Below the pieces are notes generated by a model, which was not told the origin of the DNA, did no database searches, and was given only the letters and a program-made list of their open reading frames with translations. The position numbers were made by a program, and so were the translations under genes. From Petrosia ficiformis (Eukaryota > Porifera > Demospongiae > Haplosclerida > Petrosiidae), in contig OX345652.1 of the NCBI GenBank assembly GCA_947044365.1, positions 4,859,374-4,923,373 of the forward strand: a stretch of 64,000 bases of DNA, written 5' to 3'. Of this stretch, positions 35,354-48,771 are shown piece by piece (positions within the stretch are counted from its first letter, which is position 1; each line of letters begins with the position of its first letter).

Positions 35354-38300
35354 TCATGTTTCAGTTTTCTCATCACAAAATGTTCCTATATAGTCGTGTG
35401 TACAAATACACTTCCTAGTAACATTACTACAACTACCATGACCATTACATTCAGGTTTATTATACTGATCCCAATAATCATATCTGCTATCTCCTCTTTT
35501 AACATGTTTCATCCATGGTTTGGCTGTAATAACAAAATACTGTGTCAGTAGTGTATAGATATGTACATTTGTAATGTAAGGTAGGGCAATTCACTTTAGA
35601 GTCTAAGTTGGACTTACAAACTACCTAATTCTGTAATGACTAACAGTAGGTGATAGTCTTTTATTATATCATGCGGTAAAATCACAAAGTAGTTTGTTTA
35701 TCCTTGTTATGTACAGCTTGTGAGGTGCTTCCAGAATTGCCCCACCTTACCTCATGCATACAGTATACTCATGTATATGCATATATTTGTAGTATTAGAC
35801 TCCTTATGTTAGCATTACTAATTGTCTAGAATAGCCGTCTATACTATTATTGTCGTACAATATGTATTGTGTATGATTCTAATTGTTACTTATAAAAGTA
35901 AAAAGAACATCGAGGGCTATTTGCTATCTCACTTACTATTATTTTCATCATATTGATGTTACATATTTATAATTATGTGAATACACTGACCTAAGCCATT
36001 CCAGTGATGAATATATGCATTAGATAATTTCATTTCATTCATTCGACCCATGTGTCCTAACCCTTCAACATTCCAGCGTGAATCCACACTCTTAGCATTC
36101 CCATAAGCAATTAAAAACAAGATTGGTTGTGTGCCAAGATCCCACAACTTAGTCTTCTTATTCATCTTCATCCAGTACACAATCTCATCATAAATGTTTT
36201 CTCTTCTCCATATGTCTAAATTCACTCCATATATTCCAGCATTGAATGATGGAGTAGACATGTCAATGGATTTACCATATCTATATACAATAATATGTAG
36301 TAATACATTTGAATATAACATGATGAATATATCACCTTTCCTTATAGAGGGAAGACACAGAATATAAAAAAAAGTTATACTTTAATGATCTAAAACACAG
36401 TATAATAATAATTGTAAATATATACTATACATGTATAGTAGTACCTTTCAATAACCACAAACATTTTATCTGATGTGACAACTTCATTCCATAGTTCACT
36501 AATATCATGTAATACTATGGTATCAACATCAAGATATATGATATGAGATAGAGAAGGGAACAGTCTAAGATAAAGAAAGAGTAATATGATATTTGACATT
36601 GATATACTGGTTACTGATCAAAGAAGAATCTTGCGAAATTTGCTGTGCTTGATAAGTATTTAAATTTCTTGTCCCAAACATGTATTAACTGTGTGAAATT
36701 TGCCGGTACCTCAAACTCCACTATTTCAATCTATTGAAGTATGCATATGTATAACTATATAATAATACTCCACTGTGTAGTAATATACCTTCATGCTTGT
36801 CATTAAACCACGACATTCAAGTTGTATCTGTAGTTCTTGACTATCCTTCTTATTAGCAACAATATGAATTATAAGAGGTTTAGTATGATGTTGTTTCAGG
36901 GAGTATAATAATGGAAATATGGCAGGAAATTGTGTACTATCCACTGAGAGAACCACATGAATTGATGAGTCTAGTGAACATATATAGTTACCAGGCCCAT
37001 GATACATACAAACAGTATTTGGTGGACATAAATTCAGAGCACAATAATCTATATCTATAGAGAATAGACAAGAAGTTGAGTTTGCATCATATAATCATGT
37101 ATATATATTATACGTACCTAGAACATACAGGCTATTGTTTAGATTAGTAATCTCTCTATACAACTGGTTAGATGGTGGTAGAGTCATCAGCACTCCACTA
37201 GTATTGAATGCTAAGCATTTGAATGTTCTTTGACAAATTTGTTTTAATGTATCAATATCTGTAGTCACTCTTGAGATGTATAGAGAATTATCTTCTTTTA
37301 AACCAAGATCCTCCAAGGAAAACAAGCGAGATAATAATAATTATGCATTAATAATAAAAAAAATTTTCAATTAGAATAAAAAGATGTAGGGATGCCAAAA
37401 TAAAAGTATGCGAACAAGGTTGGGAGGTTAACGTAGGACCCAAAATTAAACAAACCACTTCCATATAATCCTACATAAGTACTTACACTGCTATAAGGCA
37501 GAATATATATATAAAGAGCATTGTTATTATTATTATTATTATTATTAATGATTTGACAGTACAAAAAGTGACAAGAGATAAAGTAGTCAGTTGACAATGT
37601 ACTTAAGTAGGTGGTACTGAAGGCATACCGGTAAGATCTACTGGCAGCCCAGATTTACTTAACAAATATACATATATATATATAGGTACAGTAAATATTA
37701 AAATTTAGAATGGACAGAAGACGACTCTCAACACTTGCTGCGAGGGCAAACCATGTGGAATGTACACGGAATGTCTGGATTGAAGAATGCTAAAAAGTTC
37801 TCCCAAAAAATAACTTTAATTGTAGATTTAAGAGAATGAAGTGGCATAGTTGCATAGTTGTATCAATAGGTGGCAGTGTATTCCATAAATGAGCCATCTG
37901 GAGAATCGTTAAACAATAGTTTTTTTTCTGCTAATACTGGAGTGTTTGTCTTAGTCTGATAGATCGTGCAATTCATCAGGTTACTACTATCCCATCCCTC
38001 ATCATACTAATTATGGCTGCAATTTGCAAACACCAATTAAAGAGGAAAAGTTAATCCATGTACCGAAGGACTGCTCTTTCCCACTGGATATAACGTGAGG
38101 AATACTTTTACTAAATTTTGCACAACAGAAATCCAAAAAGTGTTAAACAATAAATTAAAAGAATTCATTTTCAATTTTATAACAGAGTTTATTCATGCAT
38201 GCAGAATAGACTATATGTAGTTGGCATGGCAATAGAGTCTAAATGTAATTATAAATATATACACAATCATATACGTATATATGTTAACTGGGGTAATCCT

Positions 38301-39299
38301 GATGGGGTTGATATAATAATACCTCACGGAGCCCCATGTCTGATTTGTTGTAACTGAGCCTAAGATCAGCTTCCTAGATTTGAATTAGTGTTGTTTTAGT
38401 GTGACTATAGCGACCACTTTTAGTTATAGTTATAGTATTCCTGGTTTCTCAAACTTTTAGTTTAGTTATAGTTTAACTAAAATAATAATCGGCTTACTAA
38501 AAGTCACAAAGCCTTACTAAAAGGGGTTTTAGTTTTAGCTTTAGTTAACTAAAACAACGCTAATTTGAATGTGCTTTCATTATTTAACCACAAGAGGATA
38601 TAAATGTCATTGAAAGCATCTACATAATGTGTAATGGACTAACTTCAAGAAAAGTGAATGATGCATTTCTTGTTTTATTGTACCATTCCTCATTTTTAGA
38701 TCTATAGAAAGAATAAACTGGCTATGGATCCAGTAGAAGAATATGACACACAAAGAATTAACTGTTCTAACATCCTAGAAACGTACCAGCAATGAGTTGA
38801 ATAGTGGGATGCATGGATAGTACTCCACATACACTGTATTGATATTAATGATGTTCTCTGAAGTACTATATAGGCAGTTGCCATAATTGGTATAAATCAT
38901 TTATTTTCGTATTTTTGTTGTTACTATATATATAGTCACTATGTTTTCATAAAAAGGTTTATTTATTAATTTTGTGGTGGAAGAATGATCATAACTCAGC
39001 CTATATAATTATAGTTTGATGGGTTATGATTAACAATCAACAACCAATTTCTTAAAATAGGTTGAAACTTACTGTTTTCTAGATAAGTGTCTCAACCAAC
39101 TGGTGTTCCAGGGTGTAGTGCTAATCTGATTGTACTCCAAGTCTATATATATAGTCTAATCATTATACATTGACATTTAATTATCCATATAATAAAACTA
39201 ACTTGAGATAGTACTTCTGTCTTGTACAAACAAATAGCAAACATAACAGAACATTAAAAGAACTGTAAATACAAATATACTTCTAAATGTTTCGTTCAT
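35354..39299 (-). CDS. GT8-type glycosyltransferase with PAN-like and EGF domains, array member 1
   Basis: Ten exons on the complement sum to 1434 nt (477 aa): 39203-39299, 39073-39142, 37433-37490, 37118-37310, 36789-37054, 36615-36730, 36445-36564, 36336-36389, 35991-36280, 35354-35523. Exon 1 is a signal anchor (FVFTVLLMFCYVCYLFV). Exon 4 is PAN/apple-like (LKQICQRTFKCLAFNTSGVL). Exon 5 opens with a half EGF (DYCALNLCPPNTVCMYHG) and the start of the GT8 fold (IHVVLSVDSTQFPAIFPLLY). Exon 7 has the metal-binding DVDT (HIIYLDVDTIVLHDISELW). Exon 9 has FNAGIYGVNLDIWR. The end of exon 9 plus exon 10 makes the GT8 signature H..G..KPW (HHWNGLAKPW), followed by a C-terminal EGF (ECNGHGSCSNVTRKCICTHD). 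It is likely a Golgi type II enzyme; donor and acceptor sugars are unknown. All phases agree. Confidence 0.88.
38400..38560. repeat. TTTTAGTTATAGTT / AACTAAAA palindrome-rich repeat
   Basis: Interspersed short inverted words (AGTTTAGTTATAGTTTAACT, TTTTAGTTTTAGCTTTAGTT) lie in the large intron of array member 1. The same sequence recurs in member 3 at 46440-46725, where it is longer. It looks like the end of a mobile element, family unknown. Confidence 0.5.
38590..38790 (+). pseudogene. Unidentified ORF fragment on the opposite strand of the GT8 intron (recurs four times)
   Basis: On the plus strand, EDINVIESIYIMCNGLTS then VNDAFLVLLYHSSF, then after a frame change KNKLAMDPVEEYDTQ and INCSNILE. 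Nearly the same sequence appears at 42465-42660, 46755-46950 and 55045-55245, and a decayed version near 58975-59040. I do not recognise the protein. It was duplicated along with the glycosyltransferase genes and is broken in the same place each time. Confidence 0.4.
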
Positions 39300-39401
39300 C
39301 ACCTAATACTATACGTATATACCTATAATAATTATTGTGACAACTGGCCGCAACGCCCCGGAAAAAGCCGTTTTGAACAACCCACTAATCTAGATCGACC
39401 T

Positions 39402-39790
39402 CAGGAGGTCACATACTGGTACACAGTATAATCCAGTGTAGAGTCATTAGTAACAATGTTTTATTAGTGGAGAGAGAACTACATACTTACAAAATCAAAA
39501 GGAAGTCACCAGGGCTAAGCTTATGCAATGGGTCGTGACGTCATCATGTATGGCATCCATCCGGCCGCCATTTTGAGTGGCAAAACGTTTGTCCTGTGAG
39601 TATTGTGGATATTCTGTCTATTACTTATAACATAGACAATGACACTAATGATAACAATGGTGATTTACAATTCAGAGTGAACAGGTGCTACACCAGACCC
39701 TCCACTAATCCCAAAATTACTGGGAGACTTTAGATAGACAGGATGTCCAGCCTTCAATTACTTTATGAACTTAGTGATTAACAAAAAAAA
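39402..39790 (+). pseudogene. PSMG3 last-exon remnant, copy i, with CRE/YY1-like insert
   Basis: AGGAGGTCACATACTGGTAC at the start and CCCTCCACTAATCCCAAAAT, ACTGGGAGACTTTAGAT, GACAGGATGTCCAGCC at the end match PSMG3 exon 4 and its 3' flank. The middle is replaced by about 270 bp containing TGACGTCATC (CRE) and GCCGCCATTTTG (YY1-like), with an open ATG frame ending in a good donor (CT|GTGAGT). Confidence 0.7.
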
Positions 39791-39913
39791 TTGATACATG
39801 CACATATAACTTACTCTTCATATTAGCCCACGGCTATTGAGTATTTATGCTAACAATAAATAATAAATAAAATATATATATATATATATATAGCTATAAA
39901 TATACATATCATT

Positions 39914-42900
39914 TCATGTTTCAGTTTTCTCATCACAAAATGTTCCTATATAGTCGTGTGTACAAATACACTTCCTAGTAACATTACTACAACTACCATG
40001 ACCATTACATTCAGGTTTATTATACTGATCCCAATAATCATATCTGCTATCTCCTCTTTTAACATGTTTCATCCATGGTTTGGCTGTAATAACAAAATAC
40101 TGTGTGTCAGTAGTGTATAGATATGTACATTTGTAATGTAAGGTAGGGCAATTCACTTTAGAGTCTAAGTTGGACTTACAAACTACCTAATTCTGTAATG
40201 ACTAACAGTAGGTGCTAGTCTTTTATTATATCATGCAGTAAAATCACAAAGTAGTTTGTTTATCCTTGTTATGTACAGCTTGTGAGGTGCTTCCAGAATT
40301 GCCCCACCTTACCTCATGCATACAGTATACTCATGTATATGCATATATTTGTAGTATTAGACTCCTTATGTTAGCATTACTAATTGTCTAGAATAGCCGT
40401 CTATACTATTAATGTTGTACAATATGTATTGTGTGTATGATTCTTATAAAAGTAAAAAGAACATCGAAGGCTATTTGCTATCTCACTTACTATTATTTTC
40501 ATCATATTGATGTTACATATTTATAATTATGTGAATACACTGACCTAAGCCATTCCAGTGATGAATATATGCATTAGATAATTTCGTTTCATTCATTCGA
40601 CCCTTGCATCCTAATCCTTCAAGATTCCAGCGTGAATCCACATTCTTAGCATTCCCATAAGCAATTACATACAAGATTGGTTGTGTGCCAAGATCCCACA
40701 ACTTAGTCTTCTTATTAATCTTCATCCAGTATACAATCTCATCATAAATGTTTTCTCTTCTCCATATGTCTAAATTCACTCCATATATTCCAGCATTGAA
40801 TGATGGAGTAGACATGTCAATGGATTTACCATATCTATATACAATAATATGTAGTAATACAATTTGAATATAACATGATGAATATATCACCTTTCCTTAT
40901 AGAGGGAAGACACAGAATTTATAAAATGTTTATACTTTAATGATCTAAAACACAGTATAATAATAACTGTAAATATATACTATACATGTATAGTAGTACC
41001 TTTCAATAACCACAAACATTTTATCTGATGTGACAACTTCGTTCCATAGTTCGCTAATATCATGTAATACTATGGTATCAACATCAAGATATATGATATG
41101 AGATAGAGAAGGGAATAGCCTAAGATAAAGAAAGAGTAATATGATATTTTATATTGTTATACTGGTTACTGATCAAAGAAGAATCTTGCGAAATTTGCTG
41201 TGCTTGATAAGTATTTCAATTTCTTGTCCCAAACATATATTAACTGTGTGAAATTTGCCGGTACCTCAAACTCCACTATTTCAATCTATTGAAGTATGCA
41301 TATGTATAACTATATAATAATACTCCACTGTGTAGTAATATACCTTCATGCTCGTCATTAAACCACGACATTCAAGTTGTATCTGTAGTTCTTGACTATC
41401 CTTCTTATTAACAACAATATGAATTATAAGAGGTTTAGTATGATGTTGTTTTAGGGAGTATAATAATGGAAATATGGCAGGAAATTGTGTACTATCCGCT
41501 GAGAGAACCACATGAACTATTGATTCTAGTGAACATATATAGTTACCAGGCCCACGATATATACAAAGAGTATATGGTGGACATACATTCAGATCACAAT
41601 AATCTATATCTATAGAGAATAGACAAGAGGTTGAGTTTGCATCATATAATCATGTATATATATTATACGTACCTAGAACATACAGGCTATTGTTTAGATT
41701 AGTAATCTCTCTATACAACTGGTTAGATGGTGGTAGAGTCATCAGCACTCCACTAGTATTGAATGCTAAGCATTTGAATGTTCTTTGACAAATTTGTTTT
41801 AATGTATCAATATCTGTAGTCACTCTTGAGATGTATAGAGAATTATCTTCTTTTAAACCAAGATCCTCCAAGGAAAATAAGCGAGATAATAAAAATTATA
41901 CAATCGTAAAACAGTTAATTCATTGCTAAACATTATGTTGACAGTACAAACTACATGTATGCTGACATTCTATTTCACAACTTGCAGATAGCTGTTAAGA
42001 TATGTACAATGGCTAATACATTTGTACTTTCAATTATGAACATAATAAAAATGGATTTTCCTATAATAAATTCCTGGAGTTCATATAACCAACTGTTTTC
42101 GCAATTTAACTTGTTGATTTGATAATCACTTCCTGTGATTAGTTTGGGTATGTTCAAACTACTAAGAATACCACTTTGTTATACATGTGCTTTTCATTCT
42201 AGAATATTCCATTCTGTTTTGTATATAAATCGTCATGAGTGCCGCAAGTTATTTTGTTTCTTCTGTTTCTATGGTACATTGTTTGTAGTGCTAGTTGTGG
42301 CATCATTTTTATAGTGATATATTATATATATATATCTATTCATAAAACATACATACATATACAAGTTAACTGGGGTAATCCTGATGGGATCTGCTCATAG
42401 AGAGCTATATTTGATTTATGGTAACAGAGCCTAAGAGTAAGGTTACTGAAGCAGACTAACCACAAGAGGATATAAATGTCATTGAAAGTATCTACATAAT
42501 GTGTAATGGACTAACTTCAAGAAAAGTGAATGATGCATTTCTTGTTTTATTGTACCATTCCTCATTTCTATAGAAAGAATAAACTGGCTATGGATCCAGT
42601 AGAAGAATATGACACACAAAGAATTAACTGTTCTAACATCCTAGAAAAGTACCAGCAATGAGACTATTAGTTGAATAGTGGGATACATGGATAGTACTCC
42701 ACATACACTGTATTGATATTAATGATGTTCTCTGAAGTACTATATAGGCAGTGGCCATAATTGGTATAAATCATTTATTTTCGTATTTTTGTTGTTACTA
42801 TACAGTCAATACGTTTTCATAAAAAATATATTTCCTTCAAAAGTTTGATATTAATTTTGTGGTGGAAGAATGATCATAACTCAGCCTACATAATTATAGT

Positions 42901-43200
42901 TGGATGGGTTATCATTAACAATTAACAACCAATTTCTTAAAACAAGTTGAAACTTACTGTTTTCTAGATAATCGTCTCAACTGACTGGTGTTCCAGGGTG
43001 TAGTGCTAGTCTGATTGTACTCCAAGTCTATATAGTCTAATTATAAATAATTATACATTGACATTTAATTATCCATTTATTTTTAATTAATAATAAAACT
43101 AACTTGAGATAGTACTTCTGTCTTGTACAAACAAATAGCAAACATAACAGAACATTAAAAGAACTGTAAACAGAAATGTACTTCTAAATATTTCGTTCAT
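39914..43200 (-). CDS. GT8-type glycosyltransferase, array member 2
   Basis: Identified exons on the complement: 43104-43200 (signal anchor), 42958-43027, 41673-41865 (PAN-like), 41344-41609 (half EGF plus GT8 start), 41170-41285, 41000-41119 (DVDT), 40891-40944, 40545-40834, 39914-40083 (KPW plus EGF). All have the same lengths and phases as member 1. The small exon found at 37433-37490 in member 1 is not present at the matching place; the sequence there is a different block shared with member 5. Because the second exon ends in phase 2 and the PAN exon begins in phase 0, an exon of 1+3n nt must exist that I could not fix, or the gene is damaged. Product and role otherwise as for member 1. 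Confidence 0.75.
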
Positions 43201-43284
43201 CATCTACGAAGCTTAACTGGCCGCAACGCCCCGTAAAAAGCCGTTATGAACAACCCACTAATTTAGATCTAGTCTAGTATCTAC

Positions 43285-43680
43285 CCAGGAGGTCACATAC
43301 TATAATCCAGTGTAGAGTCATTAGTAACAATGTTTTATTAGTGGAGAGAGAACTACATACTTACAAAATCAAAAGGAAGTCACCATAAGTACCAGGGCTA
43401 AGCTTATGCAATGGGTCGTGATACTCGTGACGTCATCATGTATGGCATCCATCCGGCCGCCATTTTGAGTGGCAAAACGTTTGTCCTGTGAGTATTGTGG
43501 ATATTCTGTCTATTACTTATAACATAGACAATGACACTAATGGTGATTTACAATTCAGAGTGAACAGGTGCTACACCAGACCCTCCACTAATCCCAAAAT
43601 TACTGGGAGACTTTAGATAGACAGGATGTCCAGCCCTCAATTACTTTATGAACTTAGTGATTAACAAAAAAAATTGATAC
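43285..43680 (+). pseudogene. PSMG3 last-exon remnant, copy ii, with CRE/YY1-like insert
   Basis: Same arrangement as the copy near 39.4-39.8 kb: AGGAGGTCACATACT, a CRE (TGACGTCATC) and GCCGCCATTTTG insert, then CCCTCCACTAATCCCAAAAT and GACAGGATGTCCAGCC. Small indels separate the two copies. Confidence 0.7.
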
Positions 43681-43705
43681 ATGCACATATATAGCTATAA
43701 TCATT

Positions 43706-46700
43706 TCATGTCTCATTTTTCTCATCACAAAATGTTCCTATATAGTCGTGTGTACAAATACACTTCCTAGTAACATTACTACAACTACCATGACCATTAC
43801 ATTCAGGTTTATTATACTGATCCCAATAATCATATCTGCTATCTCCTCTTTTAACATGTTTCATCCATGGTTTGTCTGTAATAACAAAATACTGTGTGTC
43901 AGTAGTGTATAGATATGTACATTTGTAATGTAAGGTAGGGCAATTCACTTTAGAGTCTAAGTTGGACTTACAAACTACCTAATTCTGTAATGACTAACAG
44001 TAGGTGCTAGTCTTTTATTATATCATGCAGTAAAATCACAAAGTAGTTTGTTTATCCTTGTTATGTACAGCTTGTGAGGTGCTTCCAGAATTGCCCCACC
44101 TTACCTCATGCATACAGTATACTCATGTATATGCATATATTTGTAGTATTAGACTCCTTATGTTAGCATTACTAATTGTCTAGAATAGCCGTCTATACTA
44201 TTAATGTTGTACAATATGTATTGTGTGTATGATTCTTATACAAGTAAAAAGAACATCGAGGGCTATTTGCTCTCTCACTTACTATTATTTTCGTCATATT
44301 GATGTTACATATTTATAATTATGTGAATACACTGACCTAAGCCATTCCAGTGATGAATATATGCATTAGATAATTTCATTTCATTCATTCGACCCATGTG
44401 TCCTAACCCTTCAACATTCCAGCGTGAATCCACACACTTAGCATTCCCATAAGCAATTAAAAACAAGATTGGTTGTGTGCCAAGATCCCACAACTTAGTC
44501 TTCTTATTCATCTTCATCCAGTACACAATCTCATCATAAATATTTTCTCTTCTCCACATGTCTAAATTCACTCCATATACTCCAGCATTGAATGATGGAG
44601 TAGACATGTCAATGGATTTACCATATCTATATACAATAATATGTAGTAATACATTTGAATATAACATGATGAATATATCACCTTTTCTTATAGAGGGAAG
44701 ACACAGAATATAAAAAAACATTATACTTTAATGATCTAAAACACAGTATAATAATAACTGTAAATATATACTATACATGTATAGTAGTACCTTTCAATAA
44801 CCACAAACATTTTATCTGATGTGACAACTTCGTTCCATAGTTCACTAATATCATGTAATACTATGGTATCAACATCAAGATATATGATATGAGATAGAGA
44901 AGGGAACAGTCTAAGATAAAGAAAGAGTAATATGATATTTTATATTGATATACTGGTTACTGATCAAAGAAGAATCTTGCAAAATTCGCTGTGCTTGATA
45001 AGTATTTCAATTTCTTGTCCCAAACATATATTAACTGTGTGAAATTTGCCGGTACCTCAAACTCCACTATTTCAATCTATTGAAGTATGCATATGTATAA
45101 CTATATAATAATACTCCACTGTGTAGTAATATACCTTCATGCTCGTCATTAAACCACGGCATTCAAGTTGTATCTGTAGTTCTTGACTATCCTTCTTATT
45201 AGCAACAATATGAATTATAAGAGGTTTAGTATGATGTTGTTTTAGGGAGTATAATAATGGAAATATGGCAGGAAATTGTGTACTCTCCACTGAGAGAACC
45301 ACATGAATTGATGAGTCTAGTGAACATGTATAGTTACCAGGCCCATGATACATACAAACAGTATTTGGTGGACATAAATTCAGAGCACAATAATCTATAT
45401 CTATAGAGAATAGACAAGAAGTTGAGTTTGCATCATATAATCATGTATATATATTATACGTACCTAGAACATACAGGCTATTGTTTAGATTAGTAATCTC
45501 TCTATACAACTGGTTAGATGGTGGTAGAGTCATCAGCACTCCACTAGTATTGAATGCTAAGCATTTGAATGTTCTTTGACAAATTTGTTTTAATGTATCA
45601 ATATCTGTAGTCACTCTTGAGATGTATAGAGAATTATCTTCTTTTAAACCAAGACCCTCCAAGGAAAACAAGTGAGATAATAATAATTATGCATTAATAA
45701 TAAAAAAAACATTTTCAATTAGAATAAAAAGATGTAGGGATGCCAAAATAAAAGTATGCGAACAAGGTTGGGAGGTTAACGTAGGACCCAAAATTAAACA
45801 AACCACTTCCATATAATCCTACATAAGTACTTACACTGCTATAAGGCAGAATATATATAAAGAGCATTGTTATTATTATTATTATTATTATTGATTTGAC
45901 AGTACAAAAAGTGACAAGAGATAAAGTAGTCAGTTGACAATGTCTTAGTCTGATAGATCGTGCAATTCATCAGGTTACTACTATCCCATCCCTCATCATA
46001 CTAATTATGGCTGCAATTTGCAAACACCAAATAAAGAGGAAAAGTTAATCCATGCACCGAAGAACTGCTCTTTCCCACTGGATATAACGCGAGGAATACA
46101 TACATATATACAATACTTTTACTAAATTTTGCACAACAGAAATCCAAAAAGTGTTAAATTATAAAGTTAAAAGAATTCATTTTCAATTTTATAACAGAGT
46201 TTATTCATGCATGCAGAATAGACTATATGTAGTTGGCATGGCAATAGAGTCTAAATGTAATTATAAATATATACACAATCATATACAGTATATATGTTAA
46301 CTGGGGTAATCCTGATGGGGTTGATATAATAATACCCCATGGAGCCCCATGTCTGATTTGTTGTAACTGAGCCTAAGAGTAAGGTTTGTAACTTGAGCCT
46401 AAGAGTAAGGTTACTATAAATCAGCTTCCTAGATTTGAATTGGTGTTGTTTTAGTGTGACTATAGCGACCACTTTTAGTTATAGTATTCCCGGTTTCTCA
46501 AACTTTTAGTTTAGTTATAGTTTAACTAAAATAATAATCAGCTTACTAAAAGGGTTTTAGTTTTAGTTAACTAACTAAAAGTGCCCGTTATTGGCCAATT
46601 TTCATTTTAGTTAGTTATAGTTGCAGTAAACTTGTATTTTAGTTATAGTTATAGTTAACTAAAAGTCACAAAGCCTTACTAAAAGGGGTTTTAGTTTTAG

Positions 46701-48771
46701 CTTTAGTTAACTAAAACAACGCTAATTTGAATGTGCTTTCATTATTTAACCACAAGAAGATATAAATGTCATTGAAAGCATCTACATAATGTGTAATGGA
46801 CTAACTTCAAGAAAAGTGAATGATGCATTTCTTGTTTTATTGTACCATTCCTCATTTCTATAGAAAGAATAAACTGGCTATGGATCCAGTAGAAGAATAT
46901 GACACACAAAGAATTAACTGTTCTAACATCCTAGAAAAGTACCAGCAATGAGACTATTAGTTGAATAGTGGGATGCATGGATAGTACTCCACATACACTG
47001 TATTGATATTAATGATGTTCACTGAAGTACTATATAGTACTATTAATTAGATGGAGTTTAGACTAAAAATCAACAACCAATCCACAAGAGGAATACAAAA
47101 CAAGTTGAAACTCACTGTTCTGTAAAATACACATGTACACTATTAATTGTTCTCAACTGACTGGAGTTCCAGGCTATAGTGATGGTCTGATTGGAGTTGA
47201 AGGCATCATAAATAACTATATAATCATATATATATATATAATATATCATTGTATATAATTACAAGAATAATAAAAAGCATTTTCAATAAAATGAATGAAG
47301 ATGTAGGGATGTTAAAAACCAAAAAGTATGTGAACAAGGTTGGAAGGCTAACATAGGACCCCAAATTAAACAAACCACTTCCATATAACCCAACATAACT
47401 TACACCACTATAAAGCAAAATATAGAGCTATACTTACTTATGTTGGGTTATATGGAAGTAGTTTGTTTAATTTTGGGTCCTATGTTAGCCTCCCAAACTT
47501 ATTCACATGATTTTTGGGTTTAACATCCATCCCTACATCTTCTTTCATTTTATTGAAAATGTTTTTTTATTATTCTTGTTTCCATTGCTTTTTTTTTCTG
47601 AATGATGCGAACATTTTTTGTAGATAGCAGAAATACTGGTGTAAGTTATATCATATGAAATCATACAATCATAAATGCATTAAAATTTGGTCATCAATTA
47701 AGGTCAGTCTTTTTTATATATTAATTATTTATGCATTAACATTCTCTTTCACTTACAAATGATGTCTATTCTCTATTTCACTTACAACACTGTCTGCAGT
47801 CCTAGTGTCAGTCACTGTGTCAACCATTCAGTATTCCAATGCTTATCATAGTATATAATATTATTATACAATGGCTTTAATATTAATAATCATTATTATA
47901 AAAATGTAATTGCTCATAACTATGCAATGCAACAAGCACTTTCTCCTTTTCAGCTTCAAGTATACAAATGCCCATGCGTAATTAAATTTCACGTAGCTCG
48001 ATTAATGAAAACCCTTATGAAAATTGCATCCAATTCGAGATCCATGCAATCTTTGCAGTCGTGGGGACTCTCTTCTTTCATAGTATCTGAAGATATCGTC
48101 TCGATATTTGTAGACCAGAATTTTTACTACGAATGCGACTGGAATGGTGTTAGAATCATTGTAATAGTTCAACAAACAATAATAATATATAATAATAATA
48201 CATGTATTAATATTAATATGATAAAGATTTTGCCAGTTTTGCTACTTGCCAGTTCTCTACCTTAAAGATGATCTCCAATTGTCTAGAAGATATCATTAGT
48301 CTTAACAAGATATATAGAGAAAAAAGTATCCCTATGACTGCTTTGTGGTGTCCAGCATTCAGTGCTCATGGCTAACTTTACCATGCCTGAAACACATCAG
48401 CCTATTATTAAAGGACCTTGTAGAACTTTAGGAATATATTTCAGGTAGAATAGCTAGCTATTAGTTCCAGTTTCTATGTAAGCTACATAGCTCCATAAAA
48501 ATACTAGATATCAAAAGGTATGTATTTATTGAGACTTGTCCTCAGCCGAGATTTCAGCTCGCAATTGAAATGTATGGGCGGCCATTTTTTCCGTGCCATC
48601 CCTACATAGAGAGTACTTTCGTACTCTCTAATATACAATTATATATAATATTATATATATATATATCAACTAACTTGGGATAGAAATTCTGTCTTGTACA
48701 AACAAATAGAAAACATAACAGAACATTAAAAGAACTGTAAACACAAATATACTTCTAAACTTTTCGTTCAT
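43706..48771 (-). CDS. GT8-type glycosyltransferase, array member 3
   Basis: Ten exons on the complement sum to 1464 nt (487 aa): 48675-48771, 47116-47215, 45781-45838, 45464-45656, 45135-45400, 44961-45076, 44791-44910, 44682-44735, 44337-44626, 43706-43875. The catalytic and EGF exons are nearly identical to member 1, including the small exon 3 (VGLYGSGLFNFGSY). Exon 2 belongs to a different allele class (IIYDAFNSNQTITIAWNSSQ), shared with member 5, so this gene is a mosaic of two lineages. The first intron is about 1.46 kb and holds an inverted duplication of the exon 3 block and an unrecognised plus-strand ORF of 112 codons (47927-48265). Confidence 0.82.
47280..47560. repeat. Inverted duplication of the exon 3 block
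   Basis: On the minus strand 47340-47405 carries a full exon-3-like frame (VSYVGLYGSGLFNLGSY). A mirror copy on the plus strand at about 47430-47550 carries YVGLYGSSLFNFGSY and the same flank (TTTTATTGAAAATG). Arms are about 120 bp around a short centre near 47420. A similar but more decayed arrangement is at 56150-56335. Confidence 0.7.

Noticed and set aside
47927..48265. Possible 112-codon gene on the plus strand
   Set aside because: No family resemblance, low-complexity end, and it lies in an intron of array member 3; left as an unrecognised ORF.
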